NCBI RefSeq assembly: GCF_000732325.1
Contig: NZ_BBIW01000010.1
Span: 124,001 to 188,000, forward strand
Source: Paenibacillus sp. TCA20
GTDB taxonomy: Bacteria; Bacillota; Bacilli; Paenibacillales; Paenibacillaceae
DNA: 64,000 nucleotides
Direction of reading: 5' to 3'
In this document: one piece after another, positions 28,301 through 35,706 of the stretch
Numbering within the stretch: the first letter of the stretch is position 1
Layout of the letters: each line of letters begins with the position of its first letter
Translations under genes and position numbers: made by a program
Notes under the pieces: model-generated
Seen by the model: the letters and a program-made list of their open reading frames with translations, nothing else
The model's database searches: none
What the model was told of the DNA's origin: nothing

Positions 28301-30550
28301 AAGGCGGTCATGAGGGCAGACGGCGTTATGGATGTAACACTCACCCCGCCAATGCTAACGAAGGATAATATACCGATTGAAGTTCAGAACTTCTCTTGGA
28401 ATCGAATATGGGCAACAAGCGGTGAAGGCGTAAACATTCGGATTAACGGTGACAACTCTGTTTCTGCTGAGGTCGATGTGCCGCCGATCATTCCGATTGG
28501 AGCACCACTCACCCTGCCACTGGAAGGAACAGATAAGATTTATAAGCAGGAAGGTATGAAATCGATGGGCCTTCTTTTCGGGACAGGAAACATTCTCGAG
28601 AAGCTAAACATTTCATCCAGTGTTCCTGCAAATGAATTGCTTCTGCGTATCGAGAGAGGGGATTCAGCGGGTAACAATCGGGAGAATCGAGTGAACTATC
28701 GCTGGCATTATAACTGGCAGAACCGAGAATACTTCGAGGTGGATCAGGCAAATCGAGGCGTTAACCGGATGCGCATGAAAAACATCCTGCAGCCGGGAAC
28801 AACAAATGTGATCGAAGGGCTTACGGCTGACCTTGTAGCGTGGACAACTTTCGAAGAGCTAGAGTCAGTGCCGGTGTTGGCCATTAAGATTGATGATGAT
28901 AAAAAGATCGAAATGGAGAAGCCAAAGGTTGAGCGAGACAACACGGAGATCGACAACTGGTATGTACGGGTGAAGAACGGCAGGGTGAAGAAGCGATATG
29001 TCCTTCCTTATTATGAGGCTGGTGAAAAAGTCCCGCAGCTCTATGTATCCTATCCAGAATTGATTCCATACGCTCCGATGAATCCGGAAGAACGAAAAGA
29101 AATCATTATGGATTATACGGTGCCGGAATATACGAACCAAGAGTTCTACAATGAACCGGTCATTCTGATTGATCGAGAGCATCCTGTCATTCTCAATGAT
29201 AAAGCGATTCAAGTTGGATTCACGCCAATTGCGATGGCATCCGAAGCTGGCGTAAGCTATCTCGAAGTCGAAGCGATCCGAATGAATCAGTCTCGTAAGC
29301 TAAGAGTTTCCGACATCGATGCGAAAAAAGGTATCATTTATCTGCACGATAGGATTCGAGATCAGGACGAAGTGATTGTACGATATGCTTATGTAGAGGA
29401 TTGGTACACGTACCGCGGGTACAATCGCAGCGGAGAGTTCTTCCATCTGGACTTAAACCCAAGTCCAGGACACCGATTTACGATGGCCCAAGATGGATTT
29501 CATGAATGGGTGCCGGGAGATGTGACGCTGCGCGAATCGTACACAACGACCGAGAAGCAAAGCAATGAATTATTAGTTAGACAAATGCACGTCTATCTAA
29601 GACCCACATCCATCTGGATACAAGAGGAATCAGGACCTCAGCTCATTAGTGGTACAACTCGTAATCAAGCGATCTTCCATACGGATGACAACTACTGGTT
29701 TGAGCCAGATGATTATAACTATGATCCATCCATGCTTCGACTAGGGAAAGTAACAGTCCAAGCCAACTCCAGCCTTAAGAAAGATGTGGTCATTATGGAC
29801 ACCCGGACAAGAGGCGGTGGTCTGGATGAAGCATTATCTAAAGCGGTCATTGCCAAGGTAAATAAAGAATCACTTTACCATTGGGATATCGGCTACTTTG
29901 ATGGAGAAGCGTATCAGGAAAATGGAGTCATTATTGTTCGGCTCCCGCGCAGTATCCTAGCCACTCCAAATAATCCAAACGGATTTAGTGAAGCTGAAGT
30001 GCAAGCAGCTGTAGCGAAGCATAAAGGATACGGAATCCTGCCGATCATTGAATACTATGATCTGCAGCCAACCGATCTTAACGTGCTTGGTAATCCAGAG
30101 TTCCTTTACGGCAAGCACCTGAATGAATATAACACGAATCTATCAAGCGGATTATACTTCATTAATCAGCAAGACCTCGGTACTGGCGACAACTCTATCC
30201 TTCAAATTGAAGAGGGAGGCGTATACGGCATCCTGCTATCCACAGCCAATCTGGAGTACAGTGATTACACTTTGGATATCAAGGCGAAGAAGATGTCTAA
30301 GGCGGAGGATCGTTCGGCAGCTGTCATCCGGTATGTATATCGAAACGGAGAAACGGCAGAAGTACCGATGGCCACAATCAACAGTGAAGACTGGATGATT
30401 TATACGGCTGACATTATGAATGACGGTAATATTGATTCCATCATTATTCAGGTGAACAGCAAGGAAGCTAAAGGTGGCATTCTTGTAGACTATGTTAAGA
30501 TGTTCCCGAAATTTACGGAAATAGATGGAGTGGAATTTATAGAATTGTAA
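25400..30550 (+). CDS. Second giant tail protein, related in architecture to the first
   Basis: 1716 residues from a GTG with GAAGGGAG eight bases upstream; an in-frame GTG at 25379 lacks a site. Residues about 585-868 form a lectin-like domain that shares the KGSYGICNISQ motif and surrounding W-x-V/A-x-V strands with the 16991 product. Residues about 1285-1340 hold the strand-turn-strand module (EVEAIRMN, GIIYLHDRIRDQDEVIVRYA) followed by DWYTYRGYNRS and FFHLDLNPS, which matches DWYTGWHEDERGFHADLN in the first giant. The last 130 residues (YSDYTLDIKAKKM, GGILVDYVKM) look like a carbohydrate-binding sandwich. The palindrome at 30546 overlaps its stop codon. Confidence 0.7.
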   Translation: MIKDFYRIACIISVKDQNELDKVFVYDDYFTINETMNQAAIGQALCGGMSMQEVFQNQIDDYIQEYGIQPNRVTVVGYQTKSGHKDISVVFYKDGVEQKVQTADGSMKAVAYYHKDERLDYGLELFEFDKALPNGKLSLRVGEQVPTGDVNLAYIHSPRINVEENVSLIDTSSVNENVIPIDQIESLVVPDANGVLSYADVVSDDQPIIMRPPYSRFPSKNINITRRFTQNETVISNALFYKFELKYHYDSDPGEAGKVIRYTGSQIQLTDENGNLLGPEFKRLIYAQATEQNPKIYWVKIYIQSNTDEEQTFKVRYNHVETPAPDEELKSTTKTVELYSNQGNVGLIEGGKLRVINGIGAYEQVTAEDLRAAEDIQEVYSIEEYPDKDGYKITVPQRSMNDPRARNAFNYKLSATYLDDKNNQRTLTFGYVSDWTMNADALLAHEKLEFTGEYKTLGVNIGGGYVDARSLIQSIMPVDMPSLPMDAIFKIEDASGNLLYTTQTASDNGSVESIVAESGSSPAQAKSNTTTAKWTGASGSNVKLKNNPIEHQVTVYPEQQKSEVDFTWEASGSGEIITSQSYQGRWKVCQNVTIEKAFTAKPIDVFTGWDFIGSNETRGKWEYNKARDVLLLTVNKIEVSGYYNGAHKDKENYIFSACVTVNDHNDDDVIGIQFRVNNDKEYYCFLWEKDQLMREPGANGNGVGRVLVDERGVSAVLYYKNPDPNKFNSAYEAETNMTKYMSDYGFKNRKKGIFKASPTTLPPYSDALHPNCQYKSDRTGSSFENITSNVNYNAKGWVPGETYKIRVVVAGSKFQVYIGNDTSDDALGTLVCEAEDSTYSKGSYGICNISQENALWSKLKFTELDVHELCTDWENVTLTSNDWVKVSDKKPADILTPLIEQYMKDTYGNDMPYTVTTPSVVGDPADLRAEVRNDGYIWAVTNSSQAGGTLSTPWLTSDNRKNITGTGKAVMRADGVMDVTLTPPMLTKDNIPIEVQNFSWNRIWATSGEGVNIRINGDNSVSAEVDVPPIIPIGAPLTLPLEGTDKIYKQEGMKSMGLLFGTGNILEKLNISSSVPANELLLRIERGDSAGNNRENRVNYRWHYNWQNREYFEVDQANRGVNRMRMKNILQPGTTNVIEGLTADLVAWTTFEELESVPVLAIKIDDDKKIEMEKPKVERDNTEIDNWYVRVKNGRVKKRYVLPYYEAGEKVPQLYVSYPELIPYAPMNPEERKEIIMDYTVPEYTNQEFYNEPVILIDREHPVILNDKAIQVGFTPIAMASEAGVSYLEVEAIRMNQSRKLRVSDIDAKKGIIYLHDRIRDQDEVIVRYAYVEDWYTYRGYNRSGEFFHLDLNPSPGHRFTMAQDGFHEWVPGDVTLRESYTTTEKQSNELLVRQMHVYLRPTSIWIQEESGPQLISGTTRNQAIFHTDDNYWFEPDDYNYDPSMLRLGKVTVQANSSLKKDVVIMDTRTRGGGLDEALSKAVIAKVNKESLYHWDIGYFDGEAYQENGVIIVRLPRSILATPNNPNGFSEAEVQAAVAKHKGYGILPIIEYYDLQPTDLNVLGNPEFLYGKHLNEYNTNLSSGLYFINQQDLGTGDNSILQIEEGGVYGILLSTANLEYSDYTLDIKAKKMSKAEDRSAAVIRYVYRNGETAEVPMATINSEDWMIYTADIMNDGNIDSIIIQVNSKEAKGGILVDYVKMFPKFTEIDGVEFIEL

Positions 30551-30559
30551 TGCGTTACA
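30546..30559 (+). promoter_or_regulatory. 14-bp palindrome at head of third unit
   Basis: TGTAATGCGTTACA, identical to the copy at 60099, spans the TAA of the 25400 gene. GATAAT (30566-30571) downstream is a possible -10 with TTGTAA (30545-30550) as a weak -35 at only 15 bases, so the promoter call is uncertain while the motif match is exact. Confidence 0.6.
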
Positions 30560-30577
30560 TGATATGATAATACACAG

Positions 30578-30606
30578 CAGCTCGCATATACTGCGGGCTG
30601 TTTCTT
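30578..30606 (+). terminator. Hairpin with T tract in the leader of the 30623 gene
   Basis: CAGCTCGC (30578-30585) pairs with GCGGGCTG (30593-30600) with one G-T wobble around a 7-base loop, followed by TTTCTTAT. It lies between the palindrome and the AGGAGG site of the next gene, so it either ends the previous unit or acts as an attenuator for the next one. Confidence 0.6.
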
Positions 30607-30622
30607 ATAAGGAGGAAAAGGT

Positions 30623-31681
30623 ATGCCAATCACAGATACAAGGAATATCGTGCAGTTTGTGAATGAGCTTGAATCGAGGATTAATAACTTAGATCAGGAC
30701 CTTTTGGATTGGGAGAATAATAAAAGCCAAATTCTAAATGCCCTGCCTCAGATCAATCTCAACCGCACGAATGCCATCACTGCAATCGTTAAAGCAGAGG
30801 ATGCACTAGCAGAGCTTAATACGGCAACTTACGGTGTCGTTGCGGCTAAAGGGCAGCGCCTTAAAAAACTGCTCGATGATCTGAAAGCACAAGTCATTGA
30901 GATTGCCGAGAATGCACCAGGCAAAGGCATTGAGATTGACTCTTACATTCAAGATGAAATCAACAATGCGATCGCCGGTGTAGACAGTGCAATTCACGAT
31001 GGATTAAAGCTGGACTATCGCATTAGGCAAGTTCAGGATATGGCTCAAGAAGGAGTAGAGTTTGCTCAAAAAGAAATCATTCTTCCTTTTAGCCATAAAA
31101 CAATTAATCCATTAAATCATTATGAGGTTCAGCTCGAACCGCAAGAAGGCGTAGAGTATGTCAAAGGGGATGTGACAGTACTTGATGCCGGCGGGGATCG
31201 CGTTGTGCTTGGAACGAATCAAGAAGCCATTACTGGAACGATCTATGAGAACGGAACGATTATTCTTTCTGAGTCTCCTAAAGTGCCAGTAACGCTGATT
31301 TATCCAGCACGGCTAAACTTTAATGATGTGCCAGAAGACTTCTTGTATTACACGTTGCAAATGATGCTATCGAAGTCTAGTCCAACCCTTACATTCGTTC
31401 AGAAAGTTGAATCGATCGTAACGGAAATCCTTACAGATATCCGGTACATGAAGGGAACGAACTGGACAGTAGATCACAGCATTATGCGTAACCGAAAGGA
31501 CATACTGCTGGAAAGTATCACGCCTAAAGGTTTGCAGGTAGATGTCCAAAACGGAAATGTTCACGCTATGTTCAGCTACAACGATCATCCGAACTTGAAA
31601 CACTTTGTTCTGGAGAAGTTAAATCCAGAAACGAATGAGTTCGAGCCGTATGATGGGGCTGAGGGGATTATTTCTAAATGA
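30623..31681 (+). CDS. Hypothetical tail/baseplate protein with coiled-coil N-terminus
   Basis: 352 residues, not recognised. The first about 150 residues are strongly helical with heptad-like spacing (IVQFVNELESRINNLDQDL, LKKLLDDLKAQVIEIAE). After residue 160 it becomes beta-rich (HYEVQLEPQEGVEYVKGD, IYENGTIILSES), which resembles the strand-turn-strand module of other tail proteins here. Residues about 235-352 hold a second mixed region ending MFSYNDHPNLKHFVLE. AAGGAGG at seven bases gives the start. It opens the third structural unit; the stop overlaps the next ATG as ATGA. Confidence 0.6.
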   Translation: MPITDTRNIVQFVNELESRINNLDQDLLDWENNKSQILNALPQINLNRTNAITAIVKAEDALAELNTATYGVVAAKGQRLKKLLDDLKAQVIEIAENAPGKGIEIDSYIQDEINNAIAGVDSAIHDGLKLDYRIRQVQDMAQEGVEFAQKEIILPFSHKTINPLNHYEVQLEPQEGVEYVKGDVTVLDAGGDRVVLGTNQEAITGTIYENGTIILSESPKVPVTLIYPARLNFNDVPEDFLYYTLQMMLSKSSPTLTFVQKVESIVTEILTDIRYMKGTNWTVDHSIMRNRKDILLESITPKGLQVDVQNGNVHAMFSYNDHPNLKHFVLEKLNPETNEFEPYDGAEGIISK

Positions 31682-32412
31682 CCGAGTTGATGAGCCGATA
31701 CCAGGAATTGAATGCAAGAGAAAAACCCGAAACTTCTAGCCGAGGGAAAAGAAATATGGCTGGTATTATTGTCAGTGAAGGATTTGCAGAACACATGAGA
31801 GTTACCTCAGGAGATCATGAACTTACGCCTGTAAGAATATCTGTCGACGGAACTGTTGCTCCTGCAGATGAAGAAACATTCTTAGCATCTAGGGCAATCC
31901 CAAGCAGAGGTAGGGGGTATAACTTTCCTCAAGAAATATTAGGAACCTTTTTTGATGGGTTGAGGACTAATATAAGGACAGATGATCTTCCGTATTATCC
32001 AGGAGTGAATCCTATTGAATTTGCTGACGAGGAAGTGCCAGAAGATGCATATACGCGCCAAGAAAGTTTCGACGATTATGCTGTATCTATTTATGCAGGT
32101 GGAGTACCTATTCCTGGAGTCTTGAGATATGAAATGACAGAGCAATTTGAAAACAGGAGAATTGAAGGCTACTTAGAACTACAGCGTTTTGGCGGCGATT
32201 CGATTTTGTATCAGGTTGCCAGGGAGCAGGAATCCCGTATCCGAACTATGATGATACGCATGATTAGAGACAGTGGTGAAGTGATAACCCAAGACGTGAC
32301 CAATGTGCACTGGATTCGCCGGACAATCAGCAGATCGGCAGGCGAAGACATGGAGACTGAGCGCTTTTATTTTACAGCTAATTCTATCAGATCATATGGT
32401 AGTGAAAATTAA
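31678..32412 (+). CDS. Hypothetical protein sharing its first ten residues with the next gene
   Basis: 244 residues, not recognised. It begins MTELMSRYQE, exactly as the next gene does, with mostly third-position differences between the DNA copies; after that the two proteins diverge. The following stretch (REKPETSSRGKRNMAGIIV) contains a second possible Met start at 31756 but no good site there. The C-terminal half is beta-rich with basic patches (RIRTMMIRMIRDSGE). It overlaps the previous stop (ATGA) and appears a little more AT-rich than its neighbours, as if inserted between the 30623 and 32428 genes. Confidence 0.6.
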   Translation: MTELMSRYQELNAREKPETSSRGKRNMAGIIVSEGFAEHMRVTSGDHELTPVRISVDGTVAPADEETFLASRAIPSRGRGYNFPQEILGTFFDGLRTNIRTDDLPYYPGVNPIEFADEEVPEDAYTRQESFDDYAVSIYAGGVPIPGVLRYEMTEQFENRRIEGYLELQRFGGDSILYQVAREQESRIRTMMIRMIRDSGEVITQDVTNVHWIRRTISRSAGEDMETERFYFTANSIRSYGSEN

Positions 32413-32427
32413 AGTGAGGGATTATAT

Positions 32428-32874
32428 TTGACGGAGTTAATGAGTCGATATCAGGAAAATGCAGTTCAGAAGCGAATACATCTTCAGGGGATTTTGAAAT
32501 CTGGCGAAGACGGGATGAAGTTTGAAGATGGCTATGATACCATTGCCCGAACGATTGCCGGTCAGATAGCGTCTTGTAATGAATCCAGGCATCAACCGGA
32601 AGATGATTATCGATCAGATTATTCCCTTTGTCTACCGGAAGTTTTCCTCCGATTCTATTTGAGTGACAAGAAAGTCTCGCTGGAAGAAGCAGAAGAAAAG
32701 CAGATTATGATGTCGATCGGGGAGCTTGATATTTATACGGAATGGTACGGCTATTCAGAGTATACGATTGAAGGGTATTGTGTCGAAAACTTCACCATCG
32801 GTAACCATGACATTGAATCGATCCTGAAGACGTATAAGGGGAAATACGCACACATCATTATGGAGATTTATTGA
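32428..32874 (+). CDS. Hypothetical protein with MTELMSRYQE start
   Basis: 148 residues from a TTG start with GTGAGGGAT upstream; the start is supported by the identical N-terminus of the preceding gene. The middle part contains PEDDYRSDYSLCLPEVFLRFYL and an acidic helix (SLEEAEEKQIMM); the end is alternating strands (IYTEWYGYSEYTIEGY, YAHIIMEIY). Not recognised. In the tail cluster, so a small baseplate or assembly factor is likely. Confidence 0.6.
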   Translation: MTELMSRYQENAVQKRIHLQGILKSGEDGMKFEDGYDTIARTIAGQIASCNESRHQPEDDYRSDYSLCLPEVFLRFYLSDKKVSLEEAEEKQIMMSIGELDIYTEWYGYSEYTIEGYCVENFTIGNHDIESILKTYKGKYAHIIMEIY

Positions 32875-32896
32875 AGGCAGCTCGTAGGCTGTCTTT
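32874..32896 (+). terminator. Weak terminator-like hairpin
   Basis: AAGGCAGC (32874-32881) pairs with GCTGTCTT (32888-32895) with one G-T wobble and a 6-base loop; only TTTAC follows. It starts right at the stop codon of the 32428 gene and may lower read-through to the small membrane protein gene. Confidence 0.5.
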
Positions 32897-32917
32897 ACAT
32901 ACGAAAGGAGGAGTGAC

Positions 32918-33232
32918 ATGTTAAAGACTTTAGCTAGGGTGCCACTATTTTGGTTACTGTTTTCTTGGAATATAGGAGTAGTCATCCTTGCTGGTGTTAT
33001 TATTTATAAGTTATTCTTTTGGATTCTTGGGTTTTGGAAGTGCAAGACTTGCAAGAAAGCACATTGGGCTGACACATTATCTTGTAACTATGAGAGCGCA
33101 AAAGGATATGTATCAGGTCCTTTCTGTGAAAGTTGCTACATTGTTTTTTTGGAAAGTCGCACAATTAAACCGCCACCGCCCAGCTGGCGACCATCGAAAC
33201 CAGCACCACCGAAACCAAGGAGTGGACAATAA
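32918..33232 (+). CDS. Small membrane protein with Cys cluster and Pro-rich tail
   Basis: 104 residues. Residues about 8-37 form one long or two short hydrophobic segments (VPLFWLLFSWNIGVVILAG). Then CKTCKKAHWADTLSC and FCESC give two CxxC pairs plus an extra Cys, a likely zinc knuckle. The tail is proline and lysine rich (PPPPSWRPSKPAPPKPRSG). The start has AAAGGAGGAGTGAC upstream, one of the strongest sites here. A membrane anchored zinc protein is unexpected in the middle of tail genes; a role in lysis, superinfection exclusion or assembly at the membrane is possible but not shown. Confidence 0.65.
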   Translation: MLKTLARVPLFWLLFSWNIGVVILAGVIIYKLFFWILGFWKCKTCKKAHWADTLSCNYESAKGYVSGPFCESCYIVFLESRTIKPPPPSWRPSKPAPPKPRSGQ

Positions 33233-33234
33233 AG

Positions 33235-35706
33235 ATGAGTAACTATTTAGACCAATTCCTTTCCACGCTCCCGCAGACTCAAAAGCAAAAGCTTATGGAG
33301 CTTCTGGAGTTAAAGCAAAGAGAAGGATACATCAAGAGTGATACCGAGTTCCAAGCCGAACTCGAACGGCTGCTTAAAGTCTTGGATTCAGCGAATGCAA
33401 CGCCGACTTTTCAAGCTCGACACCAAACCGGCAAGACGGATTCCAGAAGTTATAACAGTAACCTTGAAGAGATTGCATTTGATCTCTCTACAATATTTGC
33501 AGCTTCGAACCAGATCGACAGCTTAATGGATGATAATCAGCGGTTGTCACGGTCAATGCTTGCAGACATTCGCAAGAAAATCTATGCCCTTGAAGCAGAG
33601 GTTGAGAAGCAAGCATTGATAATGAAGAACACAGATGGATTCGTAGAAGGAGTCCATGAGCAATTCAAAGCTCCCCAATATACTGAAACTAGCGAATCAT
33701 CGCTTGCAATTCTCAGAAAAGATCGCTATGGCCAATATCTAAATAACAAATACAGTGCTGAGATTGTCAGTGACTCACTACAGCTTGCTTCATTCGAAAC
33801 GATAGACCAGCTTAAGAATCCCTATGGAAGAAAGCTGGCATCGATTCAGGTGTTGAACCGGATCGGAACAGTGGCCACAAATAATAATCATCCAATATCT
33901 AATGCCATAGATGGTTCGCAAGAAACCTTCTGGGCAGAAGTCATTCTGGCCGATGATGTGATTACGCAAAATATCAGTGATCTGTGGACACATGACTATG
34001 AAGGCTATGAGATGGATGGGGCAATGTGTGAGCTTGAAATTAGGCTGAACGGTATTACGACCGTATCTGAGATTAGCCTTGATCCGTATGCTTCTTATCC
34101 TCTTGAGATTGTGGCCATTCATGGATATGAATCTTCCGATTACGCAGGGAAGACTTACAAACTCGTTACGCCTAATCATGAGAATCCGCATCAGCGAAGC
34201 AAGAAGTCTGTAGGACAGATGACATTCCAATTCCCATCGGTCGATGTGGCCAAGATTCGTATCCTGCTTCGCCAAGAGAATTACGTAAAAGAAAACTATC
34301 TGGTGAATGTAGATGAGCAGAACAACATGGAGCTGTGGAATAAAATTGCAGGTTCCGCAGAACTTATGCAGCTCGGCACCGATGCTATTGCCGATCAACG
34401 GGAGCCAGGGGAAACCATTGCTGAGTTCGATAAGAAGAATCAGCTTACAGGCTGGAGCCAATATCTCACAGCGCTTCAAGAGTGGGCTGAAAAGCAGGGC
34501 GACAAAGCGAAGTCTGTTCTAAGTGCTGCCAAGTCAGCCATGGAGCAGGTCAGAATGGGTAACTATCAAAACCCTATGATGCTTGCTCTGCGTTCGATCA
34601 GTGCAAATACGAATCAAGCTACAGTGGATGAAGGCACACTGAGTCAGCAATATATTGCAGCCAACAAGCTATCCTATCTTTATGGCTTATACAATGTCAG
34701 CATTACCGGGCGGAAGTATTTGCAAAGATCGATCTACGTGTCTGAAGGACTGCCCGTGTCCGGAAATGTGAAACGCATGTCTCTTGTTACAGAGGAGAAG
34801 CATCATGATATGGATTTAGAGAATGGGGATAAGGCACGGATCACGGATGTTGAGTACTACATCAGCTACAAAAAGAATCCAGAGCCAACTGCATGGCATC
34901 CTATTATGCCGGCTGGCAAGGATTATGTAAGAGGCGAACTCCTGCTAGGCAGCTCGGTTGGGGGCGATGATTATCTCCTGCAGAACACCATTAACTTCAG
35001 CTTTCGCTTCCCTGTCATCTCTAAAGATACGGTTACTGTCCGGAGAGATGGCGTGCCAATCGGCGGTGACCAATATGTCATTACGGATGATGGAAAGAGA
35101 ATAGGGATCAGGCAATCATTCTATTCTGCTTCCAGCATCTACACTGTAGACTACAAGCCAGCGAACGAGGCTTATTACGTTGACGTGGATGCAGAGACTG
35201 TACAGCCAATGCAGTACATTAACCCACAAGGGGAAACAGGTGAATATTTCAACGGCGTGAATGCGAACAACACGATCACGCTGCAGCATACTCCTTACGT
35301 TTACCGGAGTGAGATCTTCAATTACGACTCACAGAATGACCGCTACACACAAGACAGCAGTCAGCTCAGCATGGATAAACTTTACTATCCGGTTATCGTC
35401 CGGGTTGGCGGAGTGGAGTACAAGAATATCACAGACTATGCTAGTGGCACTTATGATAAGAACCGGCTCCAAAACGAGAACGATGGCAGGAACTTTGCTC
35501 AAATTGGCAACACCCTTTACTTCCCTATTTCCACATTTGATGGAGAGCTGAAAGATATTGTGGTGGACTATTACTACCTCACAACAGACGTTCGATTAAA
35601 AGCGATCCTGCGTAGAAATAGTGCCGGTTACGAGAGCGTTACACCTTCCGTATATAGCTGGTCCATTCGTTGTCAGACTTATGATCAAGAGGTGCGAGAT
35701 GAGTGA
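33235..35706 (+). CDS. Tail protein: coiled coil, discoidin-like domain, beta modules
   Basis: 823 residues. The first 150 residues are helical (QKQKLMELLELKQREGYI, NQIDSLMDDNQRLSRSML). Residues about 200-350 look discoidin-like (NNHPISNAIDGSQETFWAE, then LEIRLNGITTVSEISLDPY and KIRILLRQENY). Residues about 490-560 carry the YGLYNVSITGRKYL...SGxxG and AWHPIMPAG pattern shared with three later genes. Two VNG-type modules sit near 598-645 and 715-785. The C-terminus ends in YSWSIRCQTYD. It starts two bases after the previous stop with AAGGAG in reach, and its end overlaps the next gene by eight bases. Probably one member of a paralogous baseplate or fibre series. Confidence 0.65.
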   Translation: MSNYLDQFLSTLPQTQKQKLMELLELKQREGYIKSDTEFQAELERLLKVLDSANATPTFQARHQTGKTDSRSYNSNLEEIAFDLSTIFAASNQIDSLMDDNQRLSRSMLADIRKKIYALEAEVEKQALIMKNTDGFVEGVHEQFKAPQYTETSESSLAILRKDRYGQYLNNKYSAEIVSDSLQLASFETIDQLKNPYGRKLASIQVLNRIGTVATNNNHPISNAIDGSQETFWAEVILADDVITQNISDLWTHDYEGYEMDGAMCELEIRLNGITTVSEISLDPYASYPLEIVAIHGYESSDYAGKTYKLVTPNHENPHQRSKKSVGQMTFQFPSVDVAKIRILLRQENYVKENYLVNVDEQNNMELWNKIAGSAELMQLGTDAIADQREPGETIAEFDKKNQLTGWSQYLTALQEWAEKQGDKAKSVLSAAKSAMEQVRMGNYQNPMMLALRSISANTNQATVDEGTLSQQYIAANKLSYLYGLYNVSITGRKYLQRSIYVSEGLPVSGNVKRMSLVTEEKHHDMDLENGDKARITDVEYYISYKKNPEPTAWHPIMPAGKDYVRGELLLGSSVGGDDYLLQNTINFSFRFPVISKDTVTVRRDGVPIGGDQYVITDDGKRIGIRQSFYSASSIYTVDYKPANEAYYVDVDAETVQPMQYINPQGETGEYFNGVNANNTITLQHTPYVYRSEIFNYDSQNDRYTQDSSQLSMDKLYYPVIVRVGGVEYKNITDYASGTYDKNRLQNENDGRNFAQIGNTLYFPISTFDGELKDIVVDYYYLTTDVRLKAILRRNSAGYESVTPSVYSWSIRCQTYDQEVRDE

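Noticed and set aside
33790..34479. Long minus-strand open frame (229 residues)
   Set aside because: Lies fully inside a well supported + strand gene, has no ribosome site and an unnatural composition; same for the minus-strand frame at 52260-53024.
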